Shown piece after piece: positions 27,688 through 40,513 of a stretch of 64,000 nt of DNA. Numbering within the stretch: position 1 is the first letter of the stretch; every line of letters starts with the position of its first letter. Origin of the DNA: Gracilibacillus lacisalsi DSM 19029 (GTDB lineage: Bacteria; Bacillota; Bacilli; Bacillales; Amphibacillaceae); assembly GCF_000377765.1 (NCBI RefSeq), contig NZ_KB898682.1, forward strand, positions 1 through 64,000, given 5' to 3'. Made by a program: the position numbers and the translations under genes. Below the pieces are notes generated by a model, which did not search any database, was not told the origin of the DNA, and was given only the letters and a program-made list of their open reading frames with translations.

Positions 27688-30600
27688 TTGTTAGATGTAA
27701 ATAATTTTGAATTTATGAAAATCGGATTAGCATCACCAAATAAAATTCGTTCTTGGTCATTTGGTGAAGTGAAAAAGCCTGAAACTATTAACTACCGTAC
27801 ACTTAAACCAGAGAAAGATGGTCTGTTTTGTGAACGAATTTTCGGTCCTCAAAAAGACTGGGAATGTCATTGTGGAAAGTATAAGCGTGTAAGATACAAA
27901 GGTGTCGTATGTGACCGTTGTGGTGTCGAAGTAACCAAAGCAAAAGTTCGTCGTGAACGCATGGGTCACATTGAACTAGCAGCCCCTGTTTCACATATCT
28001 GGTACTTTAAAGGTATCCCAAGCCGAATGGGGCTAGTATTAGATATGTCACCTAGAGCACTGGAAGAAGTTATTTACTTCGCAGCATACATTGTGACAGA
28101 CCCAGGTGATACAGCATTGGAGAAAAAGCAATTATTATCTGAAAAAGAATACCGTGCTTATCGTGATAAATACGGTAATTCTTTCAAAGCTGCAATGGGT
28201 GCTGAAGCAATCAAAAAAATCTTGCAAGATATCGATCTTGAAAAAGAAGTAGAATTGTTACGTGAAGAATTAAAATCCGCACAAGGTCAACGTAGAACCC
28301 GTGCAATCAAACGTTTAGAAGTATTAGAAGCATTCCGTAACTCTGGTAATGATCCAAGCTGGATGATTATGGATGTTCTACCGATCATTCCACCTGAATT
28401 AAGACCAATGGTGCAATTAGATGGTGGACGTTTCGCAACTTCTGACTTAAACGATTTATATCGTCGTGTAATCAACCGAAACAATCGTCTAAAACGCCTG
28501 CTTGACCTTGGGGCACCTAGTATTATCGTGCAAAACGAAAAACGTATGCTTCAAGAAGCAGTAGATGCGTTGATTGATAATGGACGCCGTGGACGTCCGG
28601 TAACTGGACCAGGGAACCGTCCATTAAAATCACTATCCCATATGTTAAAAGGGAAGCAAGGTCGCTTCCGTCAAAACTTATTAGGTAAACGTGTTGACTA
28701 TTCCGGTCGTTCCGTAATCGTTGTGGGTCCACACTTGAAGATGTATCAATGTGGTCTACCGAAAGAAATGGCTGTTGAGTTATTCAAACCGTTTATTATG
28801 AAAGAATTAGTCGAGCGAGGTTTAGCTCATAATATTAAATCAGCAAAACGTAAAATTGAAAGGTTGCATGAGGAAGTATGGGATGTCTTAGAAGACGTTA
28901 TTAAAGAACACCCTGTACTATTAAACCGTGCACCAACACTACACCGTTTAGGTATTCAAGCATTTGAGCCGACGCTTGTAGAAGGTCGCGCTATCCGCTT
29001 GCACCCACTTGTTTGTACTGCCTATAATGCAGACTTCGATGGTGACCAAATGGCGGTACACGTTCCTTTATCAGCAGAAGCACAAGCAGAAGCACGTATT
29101 TTAATGCTTGCTGCCCAAAACATTCTTAATCCGAAAGATGGTAAACCAGTTGTTACTCCATCACAGGATATGGTACTTGGTAACTATTACGTAACAATGG
29201 AACGTGAGGATGCGATTGGTGAAGGTATGGTGTTTAAAGACTTAAACGAGGCATTAATCGCCTATCAGAATGGTTTTGTACATTTACACACACGTGTTGC
29301 GATTCAACCAGCATCACTAAATAAAGAATCATTTACTGAAGCACAAAAAGATAAATTAATGATCACAACCGTTGGTAAGTTAATCTTTAACGATATGCTT
29401 CCAGAATCATTCCCATACATGAATGAACCAACGCAACAAAACTTAGAGGTTGCAACACCAGATAAGTATTTCGTTGAGCCTGGAGCTAATATTAAAGAAG
29501 AAATTGCCCAACGCGATATTCTTCCACCATTTAAAAAAGGAATTCTTGGGGATATCATTGCGGAAGTATTCAAGAAGTTCAAGATCAGTGAAACTTCAAA
29601 AATGTTGGACCGTATGAAGGACTTAGGTTTTGCTTACTCTACAAAAGCTGGTATCACAGTAGGTGTATCAGATATCGTCGTGCTTGCTGAGAAAGAAGAA
29701 ATTCTGGCGGAAGCACAAGATAAAGTAGATAAAGTATTGAAGCAATTCCGTAGAGGTTTAATTACTGATGAAGAACGCTATGACCGTGTCATTTCTGTAT
29801 GGTCACAAGCGAAAGATACCATTCAAGAGAAACTGATGAAATCCTTGAACCCGCGTAACCCGATCTTTATGATGAGTGATTCCGGTGCCCGTGGTAACGC
29901 GTCTAACTTTACACAGCTAGCAGGTATGCGTGGATTAATGGCGAACCCTGCTGGTCGAATCATTGAATTACCGATCAAATCAAGCTTCCGTGAAGGTTTA
30001 ACGGTACTAGAGTACTTTATTTCTACACACGGTGCTCGTAAAGGTCTAGCCGATACAGCCCTTAAGACAGCAGACTCTGGTTATTTAACAAGACGTCTCG
30101 TAGATGTTGCACAAGATGTGATTATCCGTGAAGATGATTGCGGAACAGACCGTGGTTTAACTGTATCTGCTATTAAAGAGGGTACAGAAATGATCGAACC
30201 ACTTATTGATCGTCTCATCGGTAGAACGGTATTCCAGAATGTGAAGCATCCTGAAACAAACGAACTAATTGTTGCGAAAAACGAAGTCATTTCTGAAGAT
30301 GCAGCAAAAGAAATCGTAGAATCAGGAATAGAAGAAGTAACCATTAGAACCGTCTTCACATGTAATACGAAACATGGTGCATGTAAAAAATGCTATGGTC
30401 GCAACTTAGCTACTGGTGAGGAAGTAGAAGTGGGCGAAGCTGTAGGTATTATTGCTGCTCAGTCTATTGGTGAACCAGGTACACAGTTAACAATGCGTAC
30501 ATTCCACACTGGTGGTGTTGCAGGAAGCGATATTACTCAAGGTTTACCGCGTATTCAAGAGATTTTCGAAGCGCGTAATCCGAAAGGTCAGGCAGTTATT

Positions 30601-31299
30601 TCCGAGATTTTCGGTACTGTTCAAGATGTGACCGAAGTGAAAGACAAACAAGAAATTGTTGTTCAAGGTGCGGTAGAAACCAAAACCTATACAGCGCCTT
30701 ATGGTGCGCGACTTAAAGTTTCTATCGGAGATGAAGTAGAAGCAGGTCAAGCACTAACAGAAGGTTCTATTGATCCAAAAGAACTCTTGAAAGTTCAAGG
30801 TATTGACGGCGTACAATCTTACTTATTAAAAGAAGTACAGAAAGTATACCGAATGCAAGGGGTAGAAATCGGCGATAAACACGTGGAAGTAATGGTTAGA
30901 CAAATGCTTCGTAAAGTACGTGTGGCTGATTCCGGAGATACAGAAGTATTACCAGGATCTCTACTAGAAATCCACCAGTTTAAAGATGCAAACAAACAAG
31001 CGATCGTAACAGGTGGTCAACCAGCAGTAGGTCGTCCGGTACTACTAGGTATTACGAAAGCATCTCTTGAAACAGATTCATTCTTATCTGCTGCTTCCTT
31101 CCAGGAGACTACAAGAGTCTTAACAGATGCAGCGATCAAAGGTAAGCGAGATGAATTACTTGGACTGAAAGAGAATGTTATTATTGGTAAACTTGTGCCA
31201 GCTGGTACTGGTATGCAACGCTATCGTCGTATCCAGGAAAAACTGGCCGTTGATCCGGTACAAGAAGAGGAAACAGATTCTGAAGAAGTGATTCAGTAA
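27688..31299 (+). CDS. rpoC: RNA polymerase beta' subunit RpoC
   Basis: The 1203-aa subunit starts with TTG ([17 protein letters not shown]) after GGGAGG. Visible features: the N-terminal zinc ribbon ([20 protein letters not shown]), clamp helices, the catalytic magnesium loop [12 protein letters not shown], the bridge helix and trigger loop ([38 protein letters not shown]), and the second zinc site ([15 protein letters not shown]). It is cotranscribed with rpoB across a 104-base gap holding the perfect hairpin. Confidence 0.98.
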   Translation: MLDVNNFEFMKIGLASPNKIRSWSFGEVKKPETINYRTLKPEKDGLFCERIFGPQKDWECHCGKYKRVRYKGVVCDRCGVEVTKAKVRRERMGHIELAAPVSHIWYFKGIPSRMGLVLDMSPRALEEVIYFAAYIVTDPGDTALEKKQLLSEKEYRAYRDKYGNSFKAAMGAEAIKKILQDIDLEKEVELLREELKSAQGQRRTRAIKRLEVLEAFRNSGNDPSWMIMDVLPIIPPELRPMVQLDGGRFATSDLNDLYRRVINRNNRLKRLLDLGAPSIIVQNEKRMLQEAVDALIDNGRRGRPVTGPGNRPLKSLSHMLKGKQGRFRQNLLGKRVDYSGRSVIVVGPHLKMYQCGLPKEMAVELFKPFIMKELVERGLAHNIKSAKRKIERLHEEVWDVLEDVIKEHPVLLNRAPTLHRLGIQAFEPTLVEGRAIRLHPLVCTAYNADFDGDQMAVHVPLSAEAQAEARILMLAAQNILNPKDGKPVVTPSQDMVLGNYYVTMEREDAIGEGMVFKDLNEALIAYQNGFVHLHTRVAIQPASLNKESFTEAQKDKLMITTVGKLIFNDMLPESFPYMNEPTQQNLEVATPDKYFVEPGANIKEEIAQRDILPPFKKGILGDIIAEVFKKFKISETSKMLDRMKDLGFAYSTKAGITVGVSDIVVLAEKEEILAEAQDKVDKVLKQFRRGLITDEERYDRVISVWSQAKDTIQEKLMKSLNPRNPIFMMSDSGARGNASNFTQLAGMRGLMANPAGRIIELPIKSSFREGLTVLEYFISTHGARKGLADTALKTADSGYLTRRLVDVAQDVIIREDDCGTDRGLTVSAIKEGTEMIEPLIDRLIGRTVFQNVKHPETNELIVAKNEVISEDAAKEIVESGIEEVTIRTVFTCNTKHGACKKCYGRNLATGEEVEVGEAVGIIAAQSIGEPGTQLTMRTFHTGGVAGSDITQGLPRIQEIFEARNPKGQAVISEIFGTVQDVTEVKDKQEIVVQGAVETKTYTAPYGARLKVSIGDEVEAGQALTEGSIDPKELLKVQGIDGVQSYLLKEVQKVYRMQGVEIGDKHVEVMVRQMLRKVRVADSGDTEVLPGSLLEIHQFKDANKQAIVTGGQPAVGRPVLLGITKASLETDSFLSAASFQETTRVLTDAAIKGKRDELLGLKENVIIGKLVPAGTGMQRYRRIQEKLAVDPVQEEETDSEEVIQ

Positions 31300-31313
31300 T
31301 ATTAAAAGTTCAA

Positions 31314-31380
31314 GTTGCCATTGCTCACTAAAGCAAGGCAACATAACAGGATTACCTGCAAGAAATATTGCAGGTAATCC
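31314..31380 (+). terminator. Two hairpins after rpoC, terminator-like
   Basis: The first is GTTGCC-A-TTGCT / AGCAA-GGCAAC (31314-31342). The second is a perfect 13-bp stem GGATTACCTGCAA / TTGCAGGTAATCC (31349-31380, loop GAAATA). Neither has a T-run after it, so intrinsic termination is uncertain; an RNA-stability or factor-dependent end is possible. Confidence 0.5.
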
Positions 31381-31456
31381 ACTATTACATTTACTTGAAA
31401 GAAAACAAGGTATGCATGAAACACTTTAAATAATTATTTATTTTTACAAATAAAAG

Positions 31457-31485
31457 TTGACATTAATTTTTTGTGATGATAGTAT
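31457..31485 (+). promoter_or_regulatory. Sigma-A-type promoter of ybxF-str operon
   Basis: TTGACA (31457-31462), 17-base spacer, TAGTAT (31480-31485). TATATT at 31483-31488 is an alternative with a longer spacer. Confidence 0.6.
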
Positions 31486-31530
31486 ATTTAAGGTGCTTCC
31501 GTTATCCTTGTTACTTTGGAGGATATGCAG

Positions 31531-31782
31531 ATGTCTTATGAAAAAGTGGCACAGGTAAATACTGAAAAGATAGTCGGAACGAAACAAGTTTTAAAAGCCA
31601 TTAAAAATGGTTATGCAAAAGAGGTAATCGTTGCTAGTGATGCTGATTCACATATTACTAGTAAGATTTTGCGAGTTGCAACTGAACATAATGTCCCTTA
31701 TTTCTATGTTGATTCTATGAAAGAACTTGGAAAAGCATGCGGGATAGATGTCGGTGCAGCAACAGTAGTGATCAAACAATAA
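31531..31782 (+). CDS. rplGB: L7Ae/L30e-family k-turn RNA-binding protein (YbxF)
   Basis: An 83-aa member of the L7Ae family, which binds kink-turn RNA; the bacillar paralogue associates with the ribosome. Visible motifs are GTKQVLKAIKNGYAKEVIVA and the closing KACGIDVGAATVVI. ATG 31531 (MSYEKVAQV) fits the TTTGGAGG site (31515-31522) at eight bases. The in-frame TTG at 31516 overlaps that site. It heads the str operon as in Bacillus subtilis. Confidence 0.93.
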   Translation: MSYEKVAQVNTEKIVGTKQVLKAIKNGYAKEVIVASDADSHITSKILRVATEHNVPYFYVDSMKELGKACGIDVGAATVVIKQ

Positions 31783-31881
31783 AGTTTTGGCAATTATTTG
31801 CGAAGACTTTGTTTTTTGCTCTATTATGAACCACCTGGATGTGTGGTATTACATTTTAAGAACAGAGAGGAGGAAATATAG

Positions 31882-32295
31882 ATGCCAACTATTAATCAAT
31901 TAGTGCGTAAAGGCCGTGTATCTAAAGGTAAAAAATCAGATTCACCTGCTTTAAATAAAGGGTACAATAGTCGTAAAAAAGTAGCGACTGATCAATCTTC
32001 CCCACAAAAACGTGGTGTATGTACTCGTGTAGGTACACTTACACCTAAGAAACCGAACTCTGCACTTCGTAAATATGCGCGTGTTCGTTTGTCTAACCAA
32101 ATCGAGGTTACAGCTTATATTCCTGGAATTGGTCACAACCTTCAAGAACACAGTGTTGTATTAATTCGTGGAGGTCGTGTAAAAGACTTACCAGGGGTTC
32201 GTTATCACATCGTTCGTGGTGCGCTTGATACTTCAGGTGTAGAAGGACGTATGCAAGGCCGTTCAAAATACGGTGCGAAAAGACCTAAAAAATAA
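31882..32295 (+). CDS. rpsL: 30S ribosomal protein S12
   Basis: S12 lines the decoding centre. The 137-aa protein has the loop [15 protein letters not shown] with the lysines where streptomycin resistance arises, here wild type, and [16 protein letters not shown] with the second resistance position also wild type. Ribosome binding site GGAGGA at 31869-31874. First ribosomal gene of the str operon, 100 bases after rplGB. Confidence 0.98.
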   Translation: MPTINQLVRKGRVSKGKKSDSPALNKGYNSRKKVATDQSSPQKRGVCTRVGTLTPKKPNSALRKYARVRLSNQIEVTAYIPGIGHNLQEHSVVLIRGGRVKDLPGVRYHIVRGALDTSGVEGRMQGRSKYGAKRPKK

Positions 32296-32335
32296 GTGAT
32301 TTCTGATAAAAACACAATAGAAAGGAGGGGGAGAT

Positions 32336-32806
32336 ATGCCACGTAAAGGACCAGTACCAAAGCGTGATGTCTTACCAGATCCGTTATACAACTCAAAACT
32401 TGTTACGCGTTTAATTAATCAGATTATGATTGATGGAAAAAGGGGTAAAGCACAAAAGATTTTGTATCGTGCTTTCGAATTAGTTCAAGAACGTAGCGGT
32501 CAAAACGCTATGGATGTGTTTGAACAAGCTATGAAAAATGTTATGCCAGTACTTGAAGTTCGTGCGCGTCGTGTTGGTGGTTCTAACTACCAAGTACCAG
32601 TAGAGGTTAGACCAGAACGTCGTCAAGCATTAGGTTTACGCTACATTGTGAATTATTCTCGTCTTCGCGGCGAAAAAACAATGGAAGAGCGTTTAGCGAA
32701 TGAAATTCTAGATGCTTCAAATAATACAGGTGCATCTGTTAAAAAACGCGAAGATATGCACAAGATGGCAGAAGCAAACAAAGCATTTGCTCACTACCGC
32801 TGGTAA
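32336..32806 (+). CDS. rpsG: 30S ribosomal protein S7
   Basis: S7 nucleates assembly of the 30S head and lies near the E-site. It is 156 aa, starting [20 protein letters not shown], with [21 protein letters not shown] and the beta-ribbon [12 protein letters not shown] contacting tRNA. GGAGGGGGAG precedes the ATG. Confidence 0.98.
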   Translation: MPRKGPVPKRDVLPDPLYNSKLVTRLINQIMIDGKRGKAQKILYRAFELVQERSGQNAMDVFEQAMKNVMPVLEVRARRVGGSNYQVPVEVRPERRQALGLRYIVNYSRLRGEKTMEERLANEILDASNNTGASVKKREDMHKMAEANKAFAHYRW

Positions 32807-32848
32807 TCATCAAACTAACAATATTTCATGTAGGAAGGAGAAAGATTC

Positions 32849-34927
32849 ATGCCTAGAGAGTTCTCCTTGGAGAATACACGTAATATCGGTATCATGGCAC
32901 ACATCGATGCTGGTAAAACAACTGCAACAGAACGTATCTTATTTTATACGGGACGTATCCATAAAATTGGGGAAACACATGAAGGTGCTTCTCAAATGGA
33001 CTGGATGGAGCAGGAACAAGAACGCGGTATTACCATCACTTCAGCAGCAACAACTGCTCAGTGGAAAGGTCACCGTATTAACATCATCGATACACCTGGA
33101 CACGTAGACTTCACAGTAGAAGTTGAGCGTTCATTACGTGTACTTGATGGTGCGGTAGCTGTTCTAGACGCTCAGTCTGGTGTAGAACCGCAAACAGAGA
33201 CAGTGTGGCGCCAAGCGACAACATATGGTGTTCCACGTATTGTTTTTGTAAACAAAATGGATAAAGTAGGGGCTGACTTCCTTTATTCTGTAGGTACAAT
33301 TGGTGATCGTCTGGGAGCAAACGCTCATCCAGTACAGCTTCCAATCGGTGCTGAGGATGAATTTGAAGGAATCATCGACCTTATTACGATGGAAGCTTAC
33401 TATTACTTGGATGACTTAGGTACTCGTGCAGAAGCGAAGCCGATTCCTGATGAGTATAAAGACCAAGCTGAAGAATACCGCACAAACCTAATTGAAGCAG
33501 TAGCTGAATTAGATGAAGATCTAATGGAACGATACTTAGAAGGTGAAGAGTTCTCTAATGATGAATTAAGAGCTGCTGTTCGTCAAGCAACTTTAAGTGT
33601 TGAGTTCTATCCGGTATTCTGTGGATCTGCCTTCAAAAACAAAGGGGTACAATTGCTAATCGATGGTGTTGTGGATTACTTACCATCACCATTAGACATT
33701 CCTCCAATTGAAGGTATTGTTCCAGGAACAGATGAAGAAATAGTTCGTAAGGCAGATGACAAAGAGCCATTCTCTGCACTTGCGTTTAAAGTAGCAACAG
33801 ACCCGTTTGTTGGTAAACTTACATTCTTCCGTGTGTACTCTGGTTCATTAAAATCAGGTTCATACATCAAAAACTCTACGAAAGATAAACGTGAACGTGT
33901 AGGACGTATCCTACAAATGCACGCTAACTCTCGTGAGGAAATTGCAGAGGTTTACGCTGGTGATATTGCTGGTGCTGTTGGTCTGAAAGATACTAGTACT
34001 GGTGATACGTTATGTGATGAGAAAAGCGTGGTTATTCTAGAATCTATGGAATTCCCTGAACCAGTTATCTCTGTAGCAATCGAACCTAAATCAAAAGCTG
34101 ACCAAGACAAAATGGCGGTTGCATTAGGTAAGCTTGCTGAAGAGGATCCTACATTCAAGACTGAAACAAACCAAGAGACTGGTCAAACGATCATCTCAGG
34201 TATGGGTGAGTTACACCTTGATATCATCGTGGATCGTCTGAAGCGTGAGTTTAAAGTAGAAGCTAACGTTGGTGCTCCACAAGTATCTTACCGTGAAACA
34301 TTCCGTGGTTCTGCGGAAGTAGAAGGTAAATTCGTTCGCCAATCTGGTGGTCGTGGTCAATATGGTCACGTTTGGGTTAAATTTGAACCTAACGAAGAAG
34401 GTGCAGGTTTTGAATTCGTAAATAACATTGTTGGTGGTGTTGTACCACGTGAATACATCCCATCCGTTGAGGCTGGTATTAAGGAATCAATGGAAAATGG
34501 TGTACTTGCTGGTTATCCATTAATCGATGTAAAAGCGACACTTTATGATGGAAGCTATCACGATGTTGACTCTAACGAAACAGCATTTAAAGTAGCAGCA
34601 TCTATGGCGCTTAAAGCAGCGAAAAACAAATGTAACCCAGTTATCCTTGAGCCGATGATGAAGGTTGAGGTTGTTATCCCAGAAGAATATATGGGTGACA
34701 TTATGGGTGACGTAACTTCCCGTCGTGGACGTGTAGAAGGAATGGAAGCTCGTGGACCTGCTCAAGTAGTAAAAGCATTTGTCCCACTTTCAGAAATGTT
34801 TGGTTATGCAACTGCACTTCGTTCTAATACACAAGGTCGTGGTACTTACACTATGCACTTCGATCACTACGAAGAAGTTCCTAAGAGCATTGCAGAAGAA
34901 ATTATTAAGAAAAATGCTGGCGAATAA
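32849..34927 (+). CDS. fusA: Elongation factor G
   Basis: EF-G drives translocation and, with RRF, ribosome recycling. The 692-aa protein has G1 AHIDAGKT (residues 17-24), the switch I/II region ([14 protein letters not shown]), G4 NKMD, domain II, domain IV ([15 protein letters not shown]) and domain V ([12 protein letters not shown]). Size is normal for the canonical factor, so it is not a Tet- or FusB-type relative. Confidence 0.98.
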   Translation: MPREFSLENTRNIGIMAHIDAGKTTATERILFYTGRIHKIGETHEGASQMDWMEQEQERGITITSAATTAQWKGHRINIIDTPGHVDFTVEVERSLRVLDGAVAVLDAQSGVEPQTETVWRQATTYGVPRIVFVNKMDKVGADFLYSVGTIGDRLGANAHPVQLPIGAEDEFEGIIDLITMEAYYYLDDLGTRAEAKPIPDEYKDQAEEYRTNLIEAVAELDEDLMERYLEGEEFSNDELRAAVRQATLSVEFYPVFCGSAFKNKGVQLLIDGVVDYLPSPLDIPPIEGIVPGTDEEIVRKADDKEPFSALAFKVATDPFVGKLTFFRVYSGSLKSGSYIKNSTKDKRERVGRILQMHANSREEIAEVYAGDIAGAVGLKDTSTGDTLCDEKSVVILESMEFPEPVISVAIEPKSKADQDKMAVALGKLAEEDPTFKTETNQETGQTIISGMGELHLDIIVDRLKREFKVEANVGAPQVSYRETFRGSAEVEGKFVRQSGGRGQYGHVWVKFEPNEEGAGFEFVNNIVGGVVPREYIPSVEAGIKESMENGVLAGYPLIDVKATLYDGSYHDVDSNETAFKVAASMALKAAKNKCNPVILEPMMKVEVVIPEEYMGDIMGDVTSRRGRVEGMEARGPAQVVKAFVPLSEMFGYATALRSNTQGRGTYTMHFDHYEEVPKSIAEEIIKKNAGE

Positions 34928-34966
34928 TTGATTTTTTTCTTAATCTAAAGTATAACTTGTATTATA

Positions 34967-34992
34967 GGCTTAAGCATTCAAATGCCTAAGCC
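34967..34992 (+). other. Hairpin between fusA and tuf
   Basis: GGCTTA-A-GCATT / AATGC-C-TAAGCC forms an 11-pair stem with one A/C mismatch. The following sequence is not a T-run. It may separate fusA and tuf mRNA levels. Confidence 0.5.
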
Positions 34993-35046
34993 GTGATACA
35001 TGAAAATATAAAAAAACTTTTTACTTAATTAAAGGAGGAAATATAC

Positions 35047-36237
<1,191 letters not shown>

Positions 36238-36250
36238 TCAATGATATATA

Positions 36251-36285
36251 TAAAAGCAGGTAGCCAAACGCTACCTGCTTTTTAG
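36251..36285 (+). terminator. Intrinsic terminator after tuf
   Basis: AAAAGCAGGTAGC, loop CAAAC, GCTACCTGCTTTTT: 13-bp stem plus T-run. Confidence 0.94.
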
Positions 36286-36323
36286 TTTGAAAAGATATTT
36301 ACACCCTTGTCTACTAAATATAG

Positions 36324-36760
36324 TAAGGATTATGTTCAGCAAACTGCTATATTGCTATATATTAATTTTGAAATAAGGATTGATTTTAATTACCGCTCCG
36401 GCCGATTGCTTCGCTTTCCGTGGGGACGGCTTCAGCTACATCGCTATACACAGATTATAAGAGTTAATACATGAATACTATGTACAATGATTTCACGGAA
36501 GTCTTTTGTACATATTGATCAATAAATCAAGATTCTTATTGTGACATGAGATGTAGAACTTCTAGTAGTGGAGGCCGCCCGCTTCAACTCCTGTGGGACT
36601 GTTTTCTCTGAAGATCCACTTTTCCAAGCATTTTTTGCTTGGAAAAGTTAGCTGAAGAGAAAACCCCACGGAAAGGGAAGCGGGCAGCCGGAACGAATTT
36701 TAAGCAGAATATACATTTCAATATTACTACAACATAAAAGTCTACTGAACATAATCCTTA
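36324..36760 (+). repeat. Foldback repeat family 1, divergent copy C
   Basis: A 437-base unit with perfect 16-bp terminal inverted repeats TAAGGATTATGTTCAG (36324-36339) and CTGAACATAATCCTTA (36745-36760). The termini differ from copies A and B, but the core is shared: GCTCCGGC, TTGCTTCGCTTTCCGTGGGG on the left; CTCCTGTGGGA, AAGATCCACTT, AAGTTAGCTGAAG, CCCCACGGAAAG on the right. The hairpin between AAGATCCA and AGCTGAAG has different bases (CTTTTCCAAGC / GCTTGGAAAAG) that still pair. The middle segment of A and B is missing. Confidence 0.85.
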
Positions 36761-36880
36761 TTATCGGTATAGCATGTAGCATTTTAGTTGGAAATCTGTG
36801 TAGGTTTCATATTGATTGTTGGGTGTTAAAATAGTTACGCATTAGATTCTAAAAAAATCTTAAAAAATATGCATATAATG
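36761..36880. other. Spacer between repeat copy C and the S10 promoter
   Basis: No gene or clear element is visible in this AT-rich stretch. Confidence 0.5.
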
Positions 36881-36909
36881 TTGCATTTGCCTGCTGTTTT
36901 CTATATAAT
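36881..36909 (+). promoter_or_regulatory. Sigma-A-type promoter of the S10 operon
   Basis: TTGCAT (36881-36886), 17-base spacer, TATAAT (36904-36909). Confidence 0.75.
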
Positions 36910-36911
36910 AA

Positions 36912-37353
<442 letters not shown>

Positions 37354-37384
37354 TATAAATTTAACATTCTAGGAGGTGTAACGG

Positions 37385-38017
37385 ATGACGAAAGGAATCT
37401 TAGGTCGCAAAGTCGGCATGACACAGATTTTCTCTGAAGAGGGCGAATTAATCCCTGTAACAGTAGTTCAAGCTGAGCCAAACGTTGTGCTACAAAAGCG
37501 TACAGAAGAAAATGATGGCTATGAAGCAATCCAAATTGGTTTTGCTGACGAAAAGGAAAATCGCGCTAACAAACCAGAGCAAGGACATGCTGAAAAAGCA
37601 AATACTACTCCTAAGCGCTTCATTCGTGAAATCCGTGACGTAAATCTTGATGAATATGATTTAGGTCAAGAGATAAACGTAGAGGTTTTTGAAGCAGGAG
37701 ATAAAATTGATGTAACAGGTACTTCTAAAGGGAAAGGTTTCCAAGGTGCGATCAAGCGCCACAACCAACAACGTGGACCGGAAACTCATGGTTCTCACTA
37801 CCACAGAGCAGCAGGTTCAATGGGAGCTGCCGCTGACCCTGCACGAGTTTTTAAAGGTAAAAAACTACCTGGGCAAATGGGTGGAGAGCAAATTACAATC
37901 CAAAACTTAGAAGTAGTAAAAGTAGACGCAGAGCGTAACCTTCTATTAATTAAAGGTAACGTTCCAGGTGCAAAAAAATCATTCGTGAAAGTTACGAGTG
38001 CAATAAAGGCTAACTAA
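37385..38017 (+). CDS. rplC: 50S ribosomal protein L3
   Basis: L3 (210 aa) is an early assembly protein whose central extension reaches the peptidyl transferase centre. That extension is visible as [22 protein letters not shown] (in two parts). The start is [14 protein letters not shown] after an initial MT. AGGAGGTG precedes the ATG by a normal distance. Confidence 0.98.
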   Translation: MTKGILGRKVGMTQIFSEEGELIPVTVVQAEPNVVLQKRTEENDGYEAIQIGFADEKENRANKPEQGHAEKANTTPKRFIREIRDVNLDEYDLGQEINVEVFEAGDKIDVTGTSKGKGFQGAIKRHNQQRGPETHGSHYHRAAGSMGAAADPARVFKGKKLPGQMGGEQITIQNLEVVKVDAERNLLLIKGNVPGAKKSFVKVTSAIKAN

Positions 38018-38042
38018 TTATTAACCGAAGGGAGGATATGTC

Positions 38043-38666
38043 ATGCCTAAAGTAGCACTATATAATCAAAGTGGATCACAAGTTGGTGATGTAGAAATCA
38101 ACGATGCGGTGTTCGGAATCGAGCCAAATGAACATGTACTACATGACGCTGTTTTAATGCAACGCGCATCTTTACGTCAAGGTACACATGCCGTGAAAAA
38201 CCGTTCTGACGTAAGTGGTGGTGGACGTAAACCATGGCGCCAAAAAGGAACAGGTCGTGCACGTCAAGGTTCAATTCGCTCACCACAATGGGTAGGCGGT
38301 GGAACTGTATTTGGACCTACGCCAAGAAGCTATAGCTACAAATTACCTAAGAAAGTGCGTAGATTAGCGCTTAAATCTGCTCTTTCTTCTAAGGTGAAGG
38401 AAGATAGCTTAGTAGTATTAGAAGGAATTGCAATCGAAACACCAAAAACAAAAGAAGTTGTTTCAATGCTTTCTTCATTAAATGTTGATGCAAAAGCATT
38501 AATCGTTACAGCAGAAAAAGACGATGTATTAGCAAAATCAGCTAATAATCTTCAAAACGTAAAAGTACTATCAGTAAGCGAAGTGAATGTATTAGACTTG
38601 CTTACGCATGACAAGCTGATCTTAACGAAAGAAGCAGCTGAAAAAGCAGGGGAGGTGCTTGCATAA
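38043..38666 (+). CDS. rplD: 50S ribosomal protein L4
   Basis: L4 (207 aa) lines the exit tunnel; in E. coli it also represses the S10 operon, but that mechanism is not established in bacilli. The tunnel loop [19 protein letters not shown] is intact and wild type at macrolide-resistance positions as far as I can judge. It shares one base with rplW. Confidence 0.98.
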   Translation: MPKVALYNQSGSQVGDVEINDAVFGIEPNEHVLHDAVLMQRASLRQGTHAVKNRSDVSGGGRKPWRQKGTGRARQGSIRSPQWVGGGTVFGPTPRSYSYKLPKKVRRLALKSALSSKVKEDSLVVLEGIAIETPKTKEVVSMLSSLNVDAKALIVTAEKDDVLAKSANNLQNVKVLSVSEVNVLDLLTHDKLILTKEAAEKAGEVLA

Positions 38667-38956
38667 TGGCAGATGCACGTGATATTATTAAGCGCCCGGT
38701 CATAACTGAACACTCTGCAGATTTAATGGCAGAAAAGAAATATACTTTTGAAGTAAGTAAAGAAGCAAACAAAACACAAATCAAAGATGCAGTAGAAGAA
38801 ATCTTTGGTGTGAAAGTCGTAAATGTAAACACATTAAACAAAAAAGGTAAGTTCAAGCGCATGGGACGTTATGGCGGCTATCGCCCTAACCGTAAAAAAG
38901 CAATTGTTCAGTTATCTGAAGACAGTAAAGAATTAGATTTCTTTGAAACATTATAA
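38666..38956 (+). CDS. rplW: 50S ribosomal protein L23
   Basis: L23 (96 aa) is the docking site for trigger factor and SRP at the tunnel exit. Recognised by [20 protein letters not shown] and the C-terminal [20 protein letters not shown]. Start ATG overlaps the rplD stop (TAATG). Confidence 0.97.
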   Translation: MADARDIIKRPVITEHSADLMAEKKYTFEVSKEANKTQIKDAVEEIFGVKVVNVNTLNKKGKFKRMGRYGGYRPNRKKAIVQLSEDSKELDFFETL

Positions 38957-38982
38957 TTTGAATTACAAAGGAGGGAAAACAG

Positions 38983-39813
38983 ATGGCGATTAAAAAGTAT
39001 AAACCAACTTCCAATGGTCGTAGAGGTATGACAGGATCTGATTTTGCTGAAATCACAACTGATCAACCAGAAAAATCACTACTTGCACCATTGAGCAAAC
39101 GTGGTGGTCGTAATAATCAAGGTAAATTAACAGTTCGTCATCAAGGCGGTGGACATAAGCGTAAGTATCGTATTATCGATTTCAAACGTGACAAAGATGG
39201 AATACCAGGCAAAGTTGCTACAATCGAATACGATCCAAACCGTTCTGCAAACATCGCACTAATCCATTATGCAGATGGAGAAAAACGTTATATTATTGCA
39301 CCAAAAGGTATCCAAGTAGGTCATGAAATTGTATCTGGTCCAGAAGCAGATATTAAATTAGGTAATGCTTTACCACTTGGTGATATCCCAGTAGGTACAA
39401 TTATTCATAACATTGAATTAAAACCAGGTCGCGGTGCACAATTAGCTAGATCTGCTGGTGCTCAAGCACAAATCCTTGGACGTGAAGGTAAATACGTATT
39501 AGTACGTTTAGCTTCAGGGGAAGTACGCTTAGTCTTAGCGACTTGTCGTGCGACTGTAGGTCAAGTAGGTAACTTAGAGCACGAATTAATCAATGTAGGT
39601 AAAGCTGGACGTTCTCGTTGGCAAGGCAAGCGTCCAACAGTTCGTGGTTCTGTAATGAACCCTAACGATCACCCTCACGGTGGTGGTGAAGGACGTGCAC
39701 CAATCGGACGTAAATCACCAATGTCACCTTGGGGCAAACCAACACTTGGTTACAAAACACGTCAGCGTAACAAACAATCAGATAAATTTATTGTACGTAA
39801 ACGTAAAAAATAA
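38983..39813 (+). CDS. rplB: 50S ribosomal protein L2
   Basis: L2 (276 aa) is needed for subunit joining and supports peptidyl transfer. Landmarks are [35 protein letters not shown], and the conserved loop [19 protein letters not shown] with the essential histidine. The basic C-terminus ends VRKRKK. AGGAGGG site upstream. Confidence 0.98.
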   Translation: MAIKKYKPTSNGRRGMTGSDFAEITTDQPEKSLLAPLSKRGGRNNQGKLTVRHQGGGHKRKYRIIDFKRDKDGIPGKVATIEYDPNRSANIALIHYADGEKRYIIAPKGIQVGHEIVSGPEADIKLGNALPLGDIPVGTIIHNIELKPGRGAQLARSAGAQAQILGREGKYVLVRLASGEVRLVLATCRATVGQVGNLEHELINVGKAGRSRWQGKRPTVRGSVMNPNDHPHGGGEGRAPIGRKSPMSPWGKPTLGYKTRQRNKQSDKFIVRKRKK

Positions 39814-39870
39814 CGGGGTTGAACGACGGGCATTAATACCCGTCCGACAATCGCGAAGGGAGGCTTATCC

Positions 39871-40149
39871 ATGGGTCGTAGCTTAAAAAAAGGACCTTTC
39901 GCAGATGACCATTTAATGAAAAAGATCGACAAATTGAACGAGGATGACAAAAAAACAGTAGTGAAGACGTGGTCTCGTCGCTCTACCATTTTCCCTAACT
40001 TTGTCGGTCATACGATTGCGGTATATGATGGTCGCAAACATGTGCCAGTATACGTAACAGAAGATATGGTTGGACACAAATTAGGTGAATTCGCTCCAAC
40101 ACGTACGTATAGAGGACACGCTGGAGACGACAAGAAAACAAAACGTTAA
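39871..40149 (+). CDS. rpsS: 30S ribosomal protein S19
   Basis: S19 (92 aa) contacts S13 and the A-site tRNA region of the 30S head. Recognised by [18 protein letters not shown] and [23 protein letters not shown] (in part), ending with the usual [16 protein letters not shown] at 39857-39862 is the ribosome binding site. Confidence 0.97.
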   Translation: MGRSLKKGPFADDHLMKKIDKLNEDDKKTVVKTWSRRSTIFPNFVGHTIAVYDGRKHVPVYVTEDMVGHKLGEFAPTRTYRGHAGDDKKTKR

Positions 40150-40168
40150 TTGAGAGGAGGTACTCCTA

Positions 40169-40510
40169 ATGCAAGCAAAAGCTGTTGCAAAATCAGTTCG
40201 TATTGCTCCTCGTAAAGTCCGCCTAGTGATTGACTTAATCCGAGGCAAAGATGCAGGAGAAGCAATTGCGATTTTAAAACATACACAACGCGGTGCTTCA
40301 CCAGTTGTGGAGAAATTATTAAACTCTGCGATCGCAAATGCAGAGCACAATTATGAAATGAACCCTGAGAATTTAGTAGTGTCAGAAGCGTTTGTAAATG
40401 AAGGTGTTACTTTGAAACGTTTCCGCCCACGTGCACAAGGTCGTGCAACACAAATCAACAAACGAACTAGCCACATTACAGTGGTTTTATCTGAGAAAAA
40501 GGAGGGATAA
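40169..40510 (+). CDS. rplV: 50S ribosomal protein L22
   Basis: L22 (113 aa) forms part of the exit tunnel with L4. The core [15 protein letters not shown] and the tunnel beta-hairpin [20 protein letters not shown] are intact, without the deletions that cause erythromycin resistance. AGGAGG is upstream. Confidence 0.97.
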   Translation: MQAKAVAKSVRIAPRKVRLVIDLIRGKDAGEAIAILKHTQRGASPVVEKLLNSAIANAEHNYEMNPENLVVSEAFVNEGVTLKRFRPRAQGRATQINKRTSHITVVLSEKKEG

Positions 40511-40513
40511 TCT

